Part shown: piece by piece, positions 16,365-24,637 of the stretch
How the letters are laid out: each line of letters starts with the position of its first letter
Position numbering within the stretch: the first letter of the stretch is position 1
NCBI RefSeq assembly: GCF_018137965.1
Contig: NZ_CP073100.1
Location: forward strand, 3,111,754-3,175,753
Source of the DNA: Luteolibacter ambystomatis
Lineage (GTDB): Bacteria > Verrucomicrobiota > Verrucomicrobiia > Verrucomicrobiales > Akkermansiaceae
Reading direction: 5' to 3'
Length of the DNA: 64,000 bases
The notes under the pieces: model-generated
What the model saw: the letters and a program-made list of their open reading frames with translations, nothing else
The model's database searches: none
What the model was told of the DNA's origin: nothing
Translations under genes and position numbers: made by a program

Positions 16365-18425
16365 TTACGGTGCAGCGATCACCCCGACCTCGGCGGCGGT
16401 GACGTGGTTCTTCTCTACCGCATGCAGGCCGGTGAAACGGAAGTAGCGGGCGGACACAGGCGCTTGCAGCGGCACGATCTGCTCGATCGGGTTCGCCTTG
16501 ATGTTGGAAAATTCCCCTTCCGCCGCCAGCGACCACGTCTGACCATCACGACTGACCTCGAAACGATAGCGGTCCGTCATGCCGTGCGCGATGCCATCCT
16601 GTCTCGGCAGATAGCTGAAGCCGGCGATCCTCACCTCGGCTCCGAGGTCGATCACGAACCCCTGTGGCGGTGGCAACTCTCCGGAGGTCGGATGCGTCTG
16701 CCATAGCGTCTTCGGATTTTCGTCCATCGCGTTCCTCGCATCACCCGCCGTCGCCGAAACCACTTTCCAACCCGTCTTGACCATGCCAAGCGCACGGGTG
16801 GCGATCGGGCCGAGTTTATCCCCCGCCACGATGCGGGCCTTCACCGTGCCACCAGACGGAAACACGACCGGCTCCCGGTATTCGGTCGAAGCCGCAGAGG
16901 GATCGGAGCCGTCCGTGGTGTAGCGGATCGTGCCCGCGCCTTGAACGCTGATGGAGAGTTTTCCCGCCGCATCACGCGTGATCGACGGAGCGACCATCAT
17001 CACCGGAGCCCGGAACACGGCCAGTTCGCTGATGCACGGCACCGCGGGGGAAGCCGTGATGCGGAGACGCAGCCGGTCGGTGGTGCAGCTTGAGGAAAGA
17101 CGTGCGAGCACCTGGTTGCCGATGGTCGAGCCCTTGTGGATTTCCTTCCAATCATCGCCCTGCCAGGCATCGAGAGCGAAGCCCTCCACGCGTTGGCCGA
17201 GGCGGATTTGCTCGCGCAGGCGGATCACGTCGAAAGTCGCTGGAGCGGCGAAACGGATCTCCACGGACGGCGCGTTGTTGCCATCGTCCACGGTCCAATA
17301 GCTGTCGATGTTGCCATCGGTGAGGTTGCCGGGCGCGAACTTCGCATCACTGCCGCGGAAGGAGGCGGCGGCCTTTGCACCGCGGGCGAAATCCTTGGAG
17401 AGCATTATTTCGCGCAACTCCCGGAATCCGTTCAGAGACGCGATGTCCGGCGCGCTGAGTTGTCCCGTGCGGTTCGGCGGGACATTGAGGATGAGATTCG
17501 CGCCACGTCCGACGCAATCAAACCACACCTGGAGGAGTTTGTCCGGGCTCTTCACCTGCGAATCCTCCCGCTGGTGCCAGAACCAGCCGTGCCGGATGGA
17601 GGTGTCTCCTTCCGCGGGCACCCAGCGGTCACCGTGGGCGAAGCCGATCGCGCCACTGCCACCGCGCTTGCTGTCCAGCGTGGCCCAGTGCGGGTAACCC
17701 ACATGCCCCTGCTCCGAGCCACCCCAGCGGGCATCGCCGGATTCACCTCCGCCCCACACCACGCACTGCGGCTGAAGCCTGCGGACCATTTCGACGATTT
17801 TCGGAAAGTCATAGTAGTTCGGCGGAATCTTGCGCGTTTCCTTCGCACCGCCATACCAGCCGTCGCCGCCGTTCGCGCCATCGAACCAGATCTCGAACAC
17901 CGGCCCATAGTTGCCGAGCACCTCGCGGATCTGCTCGTGAAATACCTTCACGTAGCCCTCGCGGCCGTATTCCGGCTGGCTGCGGTCCCAGGGCGAAACA
18001 TAGACGCCGAACTTCATCCCCTCCGCCTTGCACGCCTGGGCAAAGTCCCGGACCAGATCGCCCTTCCCACCCTGCCAGGCGCTTTTCGAAATGTTGCGAT
18101 CCGTCGTCTTGGTCGGCCACAGGCAGAAGCCGTCGTGGTGTTTCGCGGTCAGGACCACGCCGGTCATGCCCGCCTCCTTGAACTGCCGGACGATCACCCG
18201 GGCGTCGAAGGATGAGGGATTGAACAACTTCGGATCCTCATCGCCATATCCCCACTCGCGATCGGTCCACGTATTCAGCCCGAAATGGACGAAAGCATAG
18301 TATTCCATCCGCTGCCACTCCACCTGGCGTCCGGCAGGCACCGCTCCAAAGGGGGCCGGAGGCGAGGCAGCCCAAGCGGAGGCCATCAAGGCTAACGCGG
18401 GCAACACACGGGATAGGAAGGACAT
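16365..18425 (-). CDS. Secreted alpha-L-fucosidase (GH29) with carbohydrate-binding domains
   Basis: A 686-residue exported glycoside hydrolase (signal peptide 1-20). The GH29 barrel shows HFGLNTW (47-53), TAKHHDGFCLW (93-103) and the nucleophile Asp182 in VFEIWFDGANG. An F5/8-type discoidin domain follows the barrel (SYWTVDDGNNAPSVEIRF region). Next is a short chitobiase-C-terminal-like segment (RYTTDGSDPSAAS, about 500-550), then a second F5/8 domain to the end (FVIDLGAEVRIAGFSYLP). Such enzymes release alpha-L-fucose from algal or mucin-type glycans. It has no sulfatase or transporter partner here. Confidence 0.93.
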   Translation of the reverse strand: MSFLSRVLPALALMASAWAASPPAPFGAVPAGRQVEWQRMEYYAFVHFGLNTWTDREWGYGDEDPKLFNPSSFDARVIVRQFKEAGMTGVVLTAKHHDGFCLWPTKTTDRNISKSAWQGGKGDLVRDFAQACKAEGMKFGVYVSPWDRSQPEYGREGYVKVFHEQIREVLGNYGPVFEIWFDGANGGDGWYGGAKETRKIPPNYYDFPKIVEMVRRLQPQCVVWGGGESGDARWGGSEQGHVGYPHWATLDSKRGGSGAIGFAHGDRWVPAEGDTSIRHGWFWHQREDSQVKSPDKLLQVWFDCVGRGANLILNVPPNRTGQLSAPDIASLNGFRELREIMLSKDFARGAKAAASFRGSDAKFAPGNLTDGNIDSYWTVDDGNNAPSVEIRFAAPATFDVIRLREQIRLGQRVEGFALDAWQGDDWKEIHKGSTIGNQVLARLSSSCTTDRLRLRITASPAVPCISELAVFRAPVMMVAPSITRDAAGKLSISVQGAGTIRYTTDGSDPSAASTEYREPVVFPSGGTVKARIVAGDKLGPIATRALGMVKTGWKVVSATAGDARNAMDENPKTLWQTHPTSGELPPPQGFVIDLGAEVRIAGFSYLPRQDGIAHGMTDRYRFEVSRDGQTWSLAAEGEFSNIKANPIEQIVPLQAPVSARYFRFTGLHAVEKNHVTAAEVGVIAAP

Positions 18426-18592
18426 GGCGTGGGGATTGAGACTGAAAGGGCGTGGGCGGACAATCGGCGATTCTCCCTACCAATAGGGTGCGCAAAGCGG
18501 GAATCTTATCTCCCAGTCCGGAATCCGGCCGTTTTCTTCTTGCGTGGTGAAAGCTGTTGCGGGGTTTGTCCCCCCTGCCCTAGCCTTTGCCC

Positions 18593-19609
18593 GTGCCTGA
18601 ACTGGACGTGCAACCATTTACCGAAGGAGCGGTTTTGAACCGGGATTATATCCGGGCGGCCTTCCGATCGATGCTACGGGCGCGTCTTCTGGAGAACAAA
18701 CTCTCCAGTCTCTACAAGGCAGGCAAGATCGTCGGCGGAGTCTATCTCGGGCGAGGCCAGGAGGCGGTCAGCGCCTGCCTCGGCGCGGCCCTGATCCAAG
18801 GGAAGGATTTCTTCGCCCCACTGATCCGCGACCAAGCCGGTCGCGACGCCTTCGGCGAACCGATGATTGACTGCACCCGCACCTATCTGGGCTCCGTGCT
18901 CGGGCCGATGCGCGGCCGGGATGGCAACATCCACCGCGGCCGCCCCTCGCTGGGAATGCCGGCGATGATCTCCCATCTCGGCGCGCAGGTGCCGCTGATC
19001 GCGGGCATGCTTTTCGCCAAACGCCTGAAGGGCGAGCTGGCCGGCGTGGTCGGCGCGACCTGCATCGGTGATGGCGCGACTTCCACCGGCGCCTTCCACG
19101 AGGGCGTGAACCTCGCCGCCATGGAAAAACTTCCGATGGTCGTCGTGGTGGCGAACAACGGCTTCGCCTACTCGACCCCGAACGACCGCCAGTTCGCCTG
19201 CCGCGATCTGGTCGAGCGCGCCCGCGGCTACGGCATCGCCGGACACGCCGTGGATGGCACCGACCTGCTGGCCTGCGCCTCCGTCATCGGCAATGCGGTG
19301 GCACGCGCCCGCGAGGGCCACGGCCCGCAGATGGTGGTGGCCCAACTGCTGCGCCTCTCCGGCCACGGCGAGCACGACGATGGCTCCTACGTCCCCGATA
19401 CGATGAAGGCCGGTCACTACGGCCGCGATTGCATCGAGGTGGCCATGCGCCAGCTTGTCGAGCACGGCTTCGCCACCGTGGATGAACTTTTCGCCTGGCA
19501 GGACGAGACCGCGGAAGAGGTCCAGCGCAGCGTCGCCCAGGCACAACAGGAGCCGCTACCCGATCCCTACACGGACGATTGGCGCGCCCTTTCCACCCGA
19601 CTTTCCTAA
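18593..19609 (+). CDS. pdhA: 2-oxoacid dehydrogenase E1 component, alpha subunit (PdhA-like)
   Basis: The thiamine-diphosphate-binding alpha subunit of an E1 decarboxylase. Key parts are GRGQEAVSACLGAALIQGKD, FFAPLIRDQ, the TPP motif GDGATSTGAFHEGVNLAA ... VVVANNGFAYSTP, and HGEHDDGSY near the C-terminus. I used the GTG at 18593 (338 residues). A TTG at 18635 gives MNRDYIRAAF and has the only strong ribosome site (GAAGGAG), so it may be the true start. E1beta and E2 follow with gaps of 10 and 5 bases. Whether the substrate is pyruvate, acetoin or branched-chain acids cannot be settled by eye. Confidence 0.88.
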   Translation: MPELDVQPFTEGAVLNRDYIRAAFRSMLRARLLENKLSSLYKAGKIVGGVYLGRGQEAVSACLGAALIQGKDFFAPLIRDQAGRDAFGEPMIDCTRTYLGSVLGPMRGRDGNIHRGRPSLGMPAMISHLGAQVPLIAGMLFAKRLKGELAGVVGATCIGDGATSTGAFHEGVNLAAMEKLPMVVVVANNGFAYSTPNDRQFACRDLVERARGYGIAGHAVDGTDLLACASVIGNAVARAREGHGPQMVVAQLLRLSGHGEHDDGSYVPDTMKAGHYGRDCIEVAMRQLVEHGFATVDELFAWQDETAEEVQRSVAQAQQEPLPDPYTDDWRALSTRLS

Positions 19610-19619
19610 TCTTTCCCGA

Positions 19620-20585
19620 GTGAGTGTCACCTACATCGACGCGATCCGCGAGGCGCAGGCAAAGCTGCTGCGCGAGGACCCGCGTGTCTTCCTCTACGGC
19701 CAGGACATCGCCACCTTCGGCGGAGCCTTCAAGGCCACCAAGGGCTTGGCGCAGGAGTTCCCGAACCGCGTGTTCGATGCTCCGATCTCCGAGGACGCCA
19801 TGCTCGGCCTGGCGGTTGGCACGGCCATCGAAGGCATGCGCCCGATCATTGAAATGCAGTTCGCCGACTTCTCGTCGATCGCGTTCAACCAGATCGTCAA
19901 CCAGGCCGCGACGCACTACTACCGCACCGGTGTTCCCGTCCCTCTCACCGTGCGCCTGCCCTCCGGCGGCACACCCGGTTCCGGCCCCTTCCACAGCCAG
20001 AGCATGGAATCGATCTACGCCCACTACCCCGGGCTGATCGTGGTGACTCCCGCCACCGTCTCCGATGCCTACCACATGCTGCTCGACAGCGTGGCGCTCG
20101 ATGACCCGGTGATCTACTGCGAGCACAAGTTCCTCTACCGCTGGCTCAAGGCGAAGTCGATCAACGGCGACCACCTGCCCATCGGTCAGGCCCGCATCGT
20201 CCGCCCCGGCAAGCACGCCACCGTCGTGACCTACTCCGCCATGGTCCATGAGGCCGTGCGCGCCGCCGAGCGCCTGCACGAGGACGGCTGGGAAATCGAA
20301 GTCGTGGACCTGCGCTCGGTGAAGCCGCTGGACATGGACACCGTGCTGGCCTCCGTGGCCCGCACCGGCCGCCTGCTCGCCGTGGGTGAGGCGTTCCCAT
20401 GGGGTGGCGTCACCGCCGAAGTGGTAGCCCGCACCGTGAGCGAGGGCTTCCACCTTCTCGACGCACCGCCGCAGCGTCTGAACTCCCGCGACACGCCGGT
20501 CCCCTATCATCCGAAACTGTGGGCGGCCCACCGCCCCACCCCCGAATCGATCGGCGAAGCCCTGCGCCGCCTCCTTTCCTTCTAA
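19620..20585 (+). CDS. pdhB: 2-oxoacid dehydrogenase E1 component, beta subunit (PdhB-like)
   Basis: 321 residues, from a GTG ten bases after the E1alpha stop. The sequence SVTYIDAIREAQAKLLREDP, FDAPISEDAMLGLAVGTAIE, MRPIIEMQFADFSSIAFNQI and RLPSGGTPGSGPFHSQSMES is standard for the beta subunit. The C-terminal transketolase domain carries DLRSVKPLDMDTV. It pairs with the alpha subunit in an alpha2beta2 E1 whose active site lies at the interface. Product name follows the most common family; an acetoin or branched-chain enzyme is possible. Confidence 0.9.
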   Translation: MSVTYIDAIREAQAKLLREDPRVFLYGQDIATFGGAFKATKGLAQEFPNRVFDAPISEDAMLGLAVGTAIEGMRPIIEMQFADFSSIAFNQIVNQAATHYYRTGVPVPLTVRLPSGGTPGSGPFHSQSMESIYAHYPGLIVVTPATVSDAYHMLLDSVALDDPVIYCEHKFLYRWLKAKSINGDHLPIGQARIVRPGKHATVVTYSAMVHEAVRAAERLHEDGWEIEVVDLRSVKPLDMDTVLASVARTGRLLAVGEAFPWGGVTAEVVARTVSEGFHLLDAPPQRLNSRDTPVPYHPKLWAAHRPTPESIGEALRRLLSF

Positions 20586-20590
20586 CGACC

Positions 20591-21826
20591 ATGCCGTTTG
20601 TTCCGATCCTCATGCCCCAGCTCGGCGAATCCATCGCCGAGGCCACCATCGTCCGGCTGGATGTCGCGGTGGGCGATACGGTGCGCACCGACCAGGAGAT
20701 CATCGAGGTCGAGACGAACAAGGCGGTGATGGGTGTCACCACGCTCTGCGATGGCATCGTCTCCGAACTCCGCGCCCAGGAAGGCGTCTCTTATTCAGTC
20801 GGCACCGTGCTCGGCATGTTGGAGGTGACGGCGGAAGAAGTCACCCGCACCGGCGTGGAGACGCTGGAGATGATGGAGGCGAAACTCAGCGTCAATCCAC
20901 CACCCGGCAGCCAGCAGGCGGAGGAGAACCTTCATTTCGGCAATCAGGACGACAGTTACGAGGAAGCTCCCGCCGTGGTGCCCAGCGTCAAGGGCCTGCC
21001 CGTGCCCACCGGCACGATGGGCGCCCACTACATTTCGCCGCGGATGCGCGCGCGGATGGATGACCTCGGCCTGCGTGAAGCGGACATCTCCGCCATCGTC
21101 GGCACCGGTTCCGGCGGCCGCGTGACGGTGAACGACCTCGAGCGTTTCATCGACTACATCGAAACCTGGCCCAGCAGCCAGGCCTCCCCGATGCGTCTCG
21201 CCGTGGCGGATGCCATGCGCCGCAGTTGGACCCGTCCGCTGGCCACCGTCGGCCTGCCGGTCCGCCTCGACCGCGTGCTGGATCACCGCCGCAACAGCAA
21301 TCCGAAGCCCGGTCTCACGCTCTATCTCCTCCGTGCCTTCGCCAAGGCTCTCTCCGAAGACCCAGCCAGCGCGGGCTTCCTGATGGGCGGCAAGGTCGTG
21401 CATCCCCGCGCCTTCGACATCGGCGTGGCCGTTCAGGTCGAGGATGGCGTGGTGGTGCCGGTCATGCGCAAGGTGGACCAGAAGCCACTGCGCGATCTCG
21501 TGCGCGAGTATGATGATCTCGTGGACCGCGGCCGCCGCCGCCGCCTCACGGAGGAAGATACCAAAGGAGGCATCGCCACCGTGACCAACTTCGGCACCTT
21601 CGGTCTGACTTGGGCCACGCCGATCCCGCTGCCGAATGAAACGCTCATCCTCGGCATCGGTGCGGGCGTGAAGAAACCGGTGTGGAGCACCGAAGTGGAA
21701 ACGTTCCTGCCTGCAACGGAGGCGGACCTCGTTCTCACCTTCGACCACCGCGTGGTCGATGGCGGCGGCGCGGGCCTGCTTCTCAAGCGCGTGGGCGAAC
21801 TACTACAGAAGCCGGAGGAACTCTGA
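20591..21826 (+). CDS. Dihydrolipoamide acyltransferase E2 component
   Basis: 411 residues, ATG five bases after the E1beta stop. An N-terminal lipoyl domain (LMPQLGESIAEA ... EVETNKAVMGV) has the lipoylated lysine at 44. A peripheral-subunit-binding domain follows near 138-175 (ISPRMRARMDDLGLREADIS, GSGGRVTVNDL). The catalytic core runs from about 195 with a C-terminal active-site motif DHRVVDG, His386 and Asp390. One lipoyl domain and a short linker are simpler than in many PDH E2s. No lipoamide dehydrogenase follows, so E3 must come from elsewhere. Confidence 0.93.
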   Translation: MPFVPILMPQLGESIAEATIVRLDVAVGDTVRTDQEIIEVETNKAVMGVTTLCDGIVSELRAQEGVSYSVGTVLGMLEVTAEEVTRTGVETLEMMEAKLSVNPPPGSQQAEENLHFGNQDDSYEEAPAVVPSVKGLPVPTGTMGAHYISPRMRARMDDLGLREADISAIVGTGSGGRVTVNDLERFIDYIETWPSSQASPMRLAVADAMRRSWTRPLATVGLPVRLDRVLDHRRNSNPKPGLTLYLLRAFAKALSEDPASAGFLMGGKVVHPRAFDIGVAVQVEDGVVVPVMRKVDQKPLRDLVREYDDLVDRGRRRRLTEEDTKGGIATVTNFGTFGLTWATPIPLPNETLILGIGAGVKKPVWSTEVETFLPATEADLVLTFDHRVVDGGGAGLLLKRVGELLQKPEEL

Positions 21827-21842
21827 GTTCCGGGGCATCTTT

Positions 21843-21868
21843 GCTGTAGTCCGCGCTCCGACTACAGC
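21843..21868. terminator. Perfect hairpin after the E1-E2 operon
   Basis: GCTGTAGTC (21843-21851) and GACTACAGC (21860-21868) form a perfect 9-bp stem with an 8-base loop. It starts 16 bases after the E2 stop and 18 bases before the stop of the minus-strand gene. No T-run, but its place suggests a shared transcript end. Confidence 0.45.
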
Positions 21869-21886
21869 GATCCGCTCCATAAGATT

Positions 21887-22372
21887 TCAGTTCCAGTCCG
21901 TGTAGAGTCTCACGCCGACCTTTTTGCAATCGATCGGAAAGATCTGCACATTGAGCCAATCGCCGGTCGGGGAATCGCACTCGTAGGAGGCGATGGGGCG
22001 CTTGGCGATCCATGGCGCGGAAACTTGATACTGGCCGTTGGCCGGAATCATGAGATGGCTGCCGCGGATCCTCAGCGTGGAAACGAACGAACAAAGATCG
22101 GTCCTCGCCATCTCGAAGGTGGAGGACGCCCCTCGGTCCAGGATCATGTGCCAAGCATCGCCGCGGCATTCGGGATTCGAGGCGGACGAAGGGAGCGACA
22201 AGCCGTGTTCCCTCACAATGCGCTCGGTCGATTGGTCGAGAATGCCCTGATAGGTCACCACGACCGCCGCAACGATCATCAACACCGCCGCGCTCCAGAC
22301 CACCCTGCCGAACCAGCGGCCCGGCGCGAAATCGCGGGGAGCGGTCAACAAAGGATCGCGATCATCGGGCAT
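21887..22372 (-). CDS. Single-span membrane protein of unknown function
   Basis: 161 residues starting MPDDRDPLLTAPRDFAPG. One membrane helix (VVWSAAVLMIVAAVVVTYQG, about 25-44) is followed by a ~115-residue predicted periplasmic domain with four cysteines (ECRGDAW, LCSFVS, YECDSP, IDCKKVG) that could form two disulfides. No family was recognised. It is convergent with the E2 gene and divergent from rex across ~95 bases. Confidence 0.6.
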   Translation of the reverse strand: MPDDRDPLLTAPRDFAPGRWFGRVVWSAAVLMIVAAVVVTYQGILDQSTERIVREHGLSLPSSASNPECRGDAWHMILDRGASSTFEMARTDLCSFVSTLRIRGSHLMIPANGQYQVSAPWIAKRPIASYECDSPTGDWLNVQIFPIDCKKVGVRLYTDWN

Positions 22373-22468
22373 GGGGCAAATACGCCATGGAGTGCCATTT
22401 TCTCTCACCATCCGGGCACCCCGACCGGGCTTGACCGGAGCGGGCATGGCGGCTTTCCTCCAGCACTC

Positions 22469-23089
22469 GTGGATAAGGTGGATATTCCCAAGAAAGCCAT
22501 TTACCGGCTTTCCATCTATTACCGCTGCCTGCAGCGGCTGAAGGAAAACGGCGTGGAAACAGTCAGTTCCACGGCGCTGGCACGTGCCGCGGGCGTGAAG
22601 CCCTCCCAACTCCGCAAGGATCTGGCCTATTTCGGCCAGTTCGGCACCCGCGGCCTCGGCTATCCGGTGGAACTGCTGGCGACCACCATCCGCGAGACTC
22701 TCGGCCGCGAACGGCTCCAGCCGGTGGTCCTCATCGGTGCGGGTAATCTCGGCTCGGCGCTGCTGCGCTACCAGGGCTTCCAAAAGGAAGGCTTCGAGGT
22801 CGTGGCCGCCTTCGATTCCGCCCCGGATGCGGCGCGGGCCCGCGGCATCAACGTGCCGGTCTATCCGGACACCGATCTCGACGAATTCCTCGCGAAAAAC
22901 GGGATCAAGCTTGCGATTCTCTGCATCCCGGTCGAATTCGCGCAAGCCACCGCCAACCGCCTCGTCGCCGCCGGCGTGCAGGGCATTCTCAATTTCTCGC
23001 CGATCCTCCTGGAGGTGCCGGCGGACGTCACCGTGAACAATGTCGACCTCGCCCTCGAACTCGAACACCTCAGCTACTTCATCCGCTGA
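22469..23089 (+). CDS. rex: Redox-sensing transcriptional repressor Rex
   Basis: A 206-residue Rex repressor, which senses the NADH/NAD+ ratio and controls fermentation and respiration genes. The N-terminal winged helix runs from IPKKAIYRLSIYYRCLQRL through KPSQLRKDLAYFGQFGTRGL, the family hallmark. The Rossmann domain starts VVLIGAGNLGSALL and ends in a domain-swapping helix (NNVDLALELEHLSYFIR). No ATG fits; GTG at 22469 or 22478 gives the right N-terminus. No Rex operator was found in the window, so its targets lie elsewhere. The next gene may overlap its 3' end. Confidence 0.93.
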   Translation: MDKVDIPKKAIYRLSIYYRCLQRLKENGVETVSSTALARAAGVKPSQLRKDLAYFGQFGTRGLGYPVELLATTIRETLGRERLQPVVLIGAGNLGSALLRYQGFQKEGFEVVAAFDSAPDAARARGINVPVYPDTDLDEFLAKNGIKLAILCIPVEFAQATANRLVAAGVQGILNFSPILLEVPADVTVNNVDLALELEHLSYFIR

Positions 23090-23105
23090 CGCGCGGGAAA
23101 CCTTC

Positions 23106-24596
23106 GTGGCTGCCGCCCTGGTGGCGAACGAATCCGCCCTGATGGCGGAAGCTCTCCAAACCACCACCAGCCTCGAGCCCGCCCGCGAGGCCGTGCTGGC
23201 CGCCTTCCTGGGCCTCTGCCGCCAAGCTCCGGAACAACTGCCGGGCGGAGCGAAAAGCTGGCTGGAAGCCGAGGTCCGCAAGCAAGCCCGCCGCCGCGCG
23301 CCGAAAGGCCCCGTCGCAGGTGAGGATGTCCGCTGGAAACGTGTGGCCGGAGCTGGCGAATCGACCGGGATCCCCGATCCCACACCGGCCACCCTGCTCC
23401 CTACCCAGCGGGAAGCCATTCTCCACACCGCCAGACAAGCCGCCTCGGCTCCAGATGAAAGTCCTTCCCGGCATCCGCGCTGGCTGATGCCAATGGCCGG
23501 TGCTGCGGTCGCCGTGATCGGTGGCGTCCTGCTGATCAACCGCTCCCAACACAAGGAGCAGCTCCGGCCCACTCCAGAGCCCGCGCCTGCGGCGGCAGCT
23601 CCCGCGCCTTCTGCTTCCTCCCAAGCACGGGAGGCACCAGTTTCCGCCCCAGCCCCTGCGGTGGCGGATGTCTCCCTGCCGAGGGATGCCTTCCTGCTGC
23701 CGCTTCCCGGGCCTCCGAGTGGCGTGGATCCGGCCCAGCCGGTCATGACCACCGCCGGGGCGAATGCCCGTGCCCGCGACAAGGCGTTGGAAACCTCGCC
23801 TGCCGACTTTTTGGCCGCTGCCGCCAGGCAATCCGCCGCCAACCGCGAGGTCGATCTTTCGACTCTGCCGGAAACGGTGATCCGCGACCACGTGCCCACC
23901 TCTGCCTCGAAGCAGCTCCCGCTGCCATTGCTGGCCGGAAGCAACAGCCTGTCATGGATTTCCAGCAGCGTGACCGGCAAGCGCGCCCTTCCTCCGGCCA
24001 AAGCGGTGCGCCTTGAGGAATTGCTCAACGCCTTTCCTCTGGTGCCCGGCGGCACCACCGCCATCGCGAAGGGCACCACCCTCACCGTGGAGTCGCTTTC
24101 CTGCCCGTGGAAACCTTCCGCCTCCTTGGTCATGCTCCGGTTCCAGGGAGCCGCCGATGGCCCGCGCTCGGTGGAAGCGGCTCTGGAGGTCGATCCCATG
24201 GCGATTTCGCAATTCCGCCTGCTCGGCTACTCGCCGGTCAAGGGGCTGGAGAACGAAACCCTGCCTGGAATTCTCCCGGCGAAAACCGGCACCACCCTTC
24301 TCATCGAGTTGGAGCCCCGCGCCAGCGCTCGTTCGCTGGGGGAAATCCGCTGGAAAGTCGACGGCAAGGATGTGCCCGCGCTTCAGATCCAGCGGATCCC
24401 GGACGCCGAACCCTCCGACAACGCCCGCTTTGCCACCCTGCTCGCCGTGTGGTCGATGTGGCTGACCCGCGACCAACCGGAACTCGTCGACGAGGATCTG
24501 GTCTCCGGCCTCGCCCGCGAATGCGCTGGCAGTGACCTGCCCAAGGACCGCCGGGACGCCCTGGTGCTGATCGCGAAGAGCCTGGAGCTGCGGTAA
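23106..24596 (+). CDS. YfbK-type membrane protein lacking its VWA domain
   Basis: About 496 residues if the in-frame GTG at 23106 is used; an ATG at 23040 would overlap rex by 50 bases. A short helical region ending LLPTQREAILHTARQ is followed by one membrane helix (WLMPMAGAAVAVIGGVLLI) and a Pro/Ala-rich linker. The segment SLSWISSSVTGKRALPPAKA, VRLEELLNAFPLVPGGTT and LSCPWKPSASLVMLRFQG corresponds to the N-terminal module of YfbK proteins. It runs straight into a C-terminal DUF3520-like module (ALEVDPMAISQFRLLGYSPV). The ~200-residue VWA domain normally between them, with its DXSXS motif, is missing. Assignment is from memory of the family. Confidence 0.65.
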   Translation: MAAALVANESALMAEALQTTTSLEPAREAVLAAFLGLCRQAPEQLPGGAKSWLEAEVRKQARRRAPKGPVAGEDVRWKRVAGAGESTGIPDPTPATLLPTQREAILHTARQAASAPDESPSRHPRWLMPMAGAAVAVIGGVLLINRSQHKEQLRPTPEPAPAAAAPAPSASSQAREAPVSAPAPAVADVSLPRDAFLLPLPGPPSGVDPAQPVMTTAGANARARDKALETSPADFLAAAARQSAANREVDLSTLPETVIRDHVPTSASKQLPLPLLAGSNSLSWISSSVTGKRALPPAKAVRLEELLNAFPLVPGGTTAIAKGTTLTVESLSCPWKPSASLVMLRFQGAADGPRSVEAALEVDPMAISQFRLLGYSPVKGLENETLPGILPAKTGTTLLIELEPRASARSLGEIRWKVDGKDVPALQIQRIPDAEPSDNARFATLLAVWSMWLTRDQPELVDEDLVSGLARECAGSDLPKDRRDALVLIAKSLELR

Positions 24597-24637
24597 AGGA
24601 GTTGCTTCCCCGGGCCAGGGGCCTCTTGATCCCCCGC

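Noticed and set aside
22373..24199. Minus-strand open frame opposite rex and the YfbK-type gene
   Set aside because: Rex is certain on the plus strand. The antisense protein has no domain and shows compositional bias of a shadow frame.
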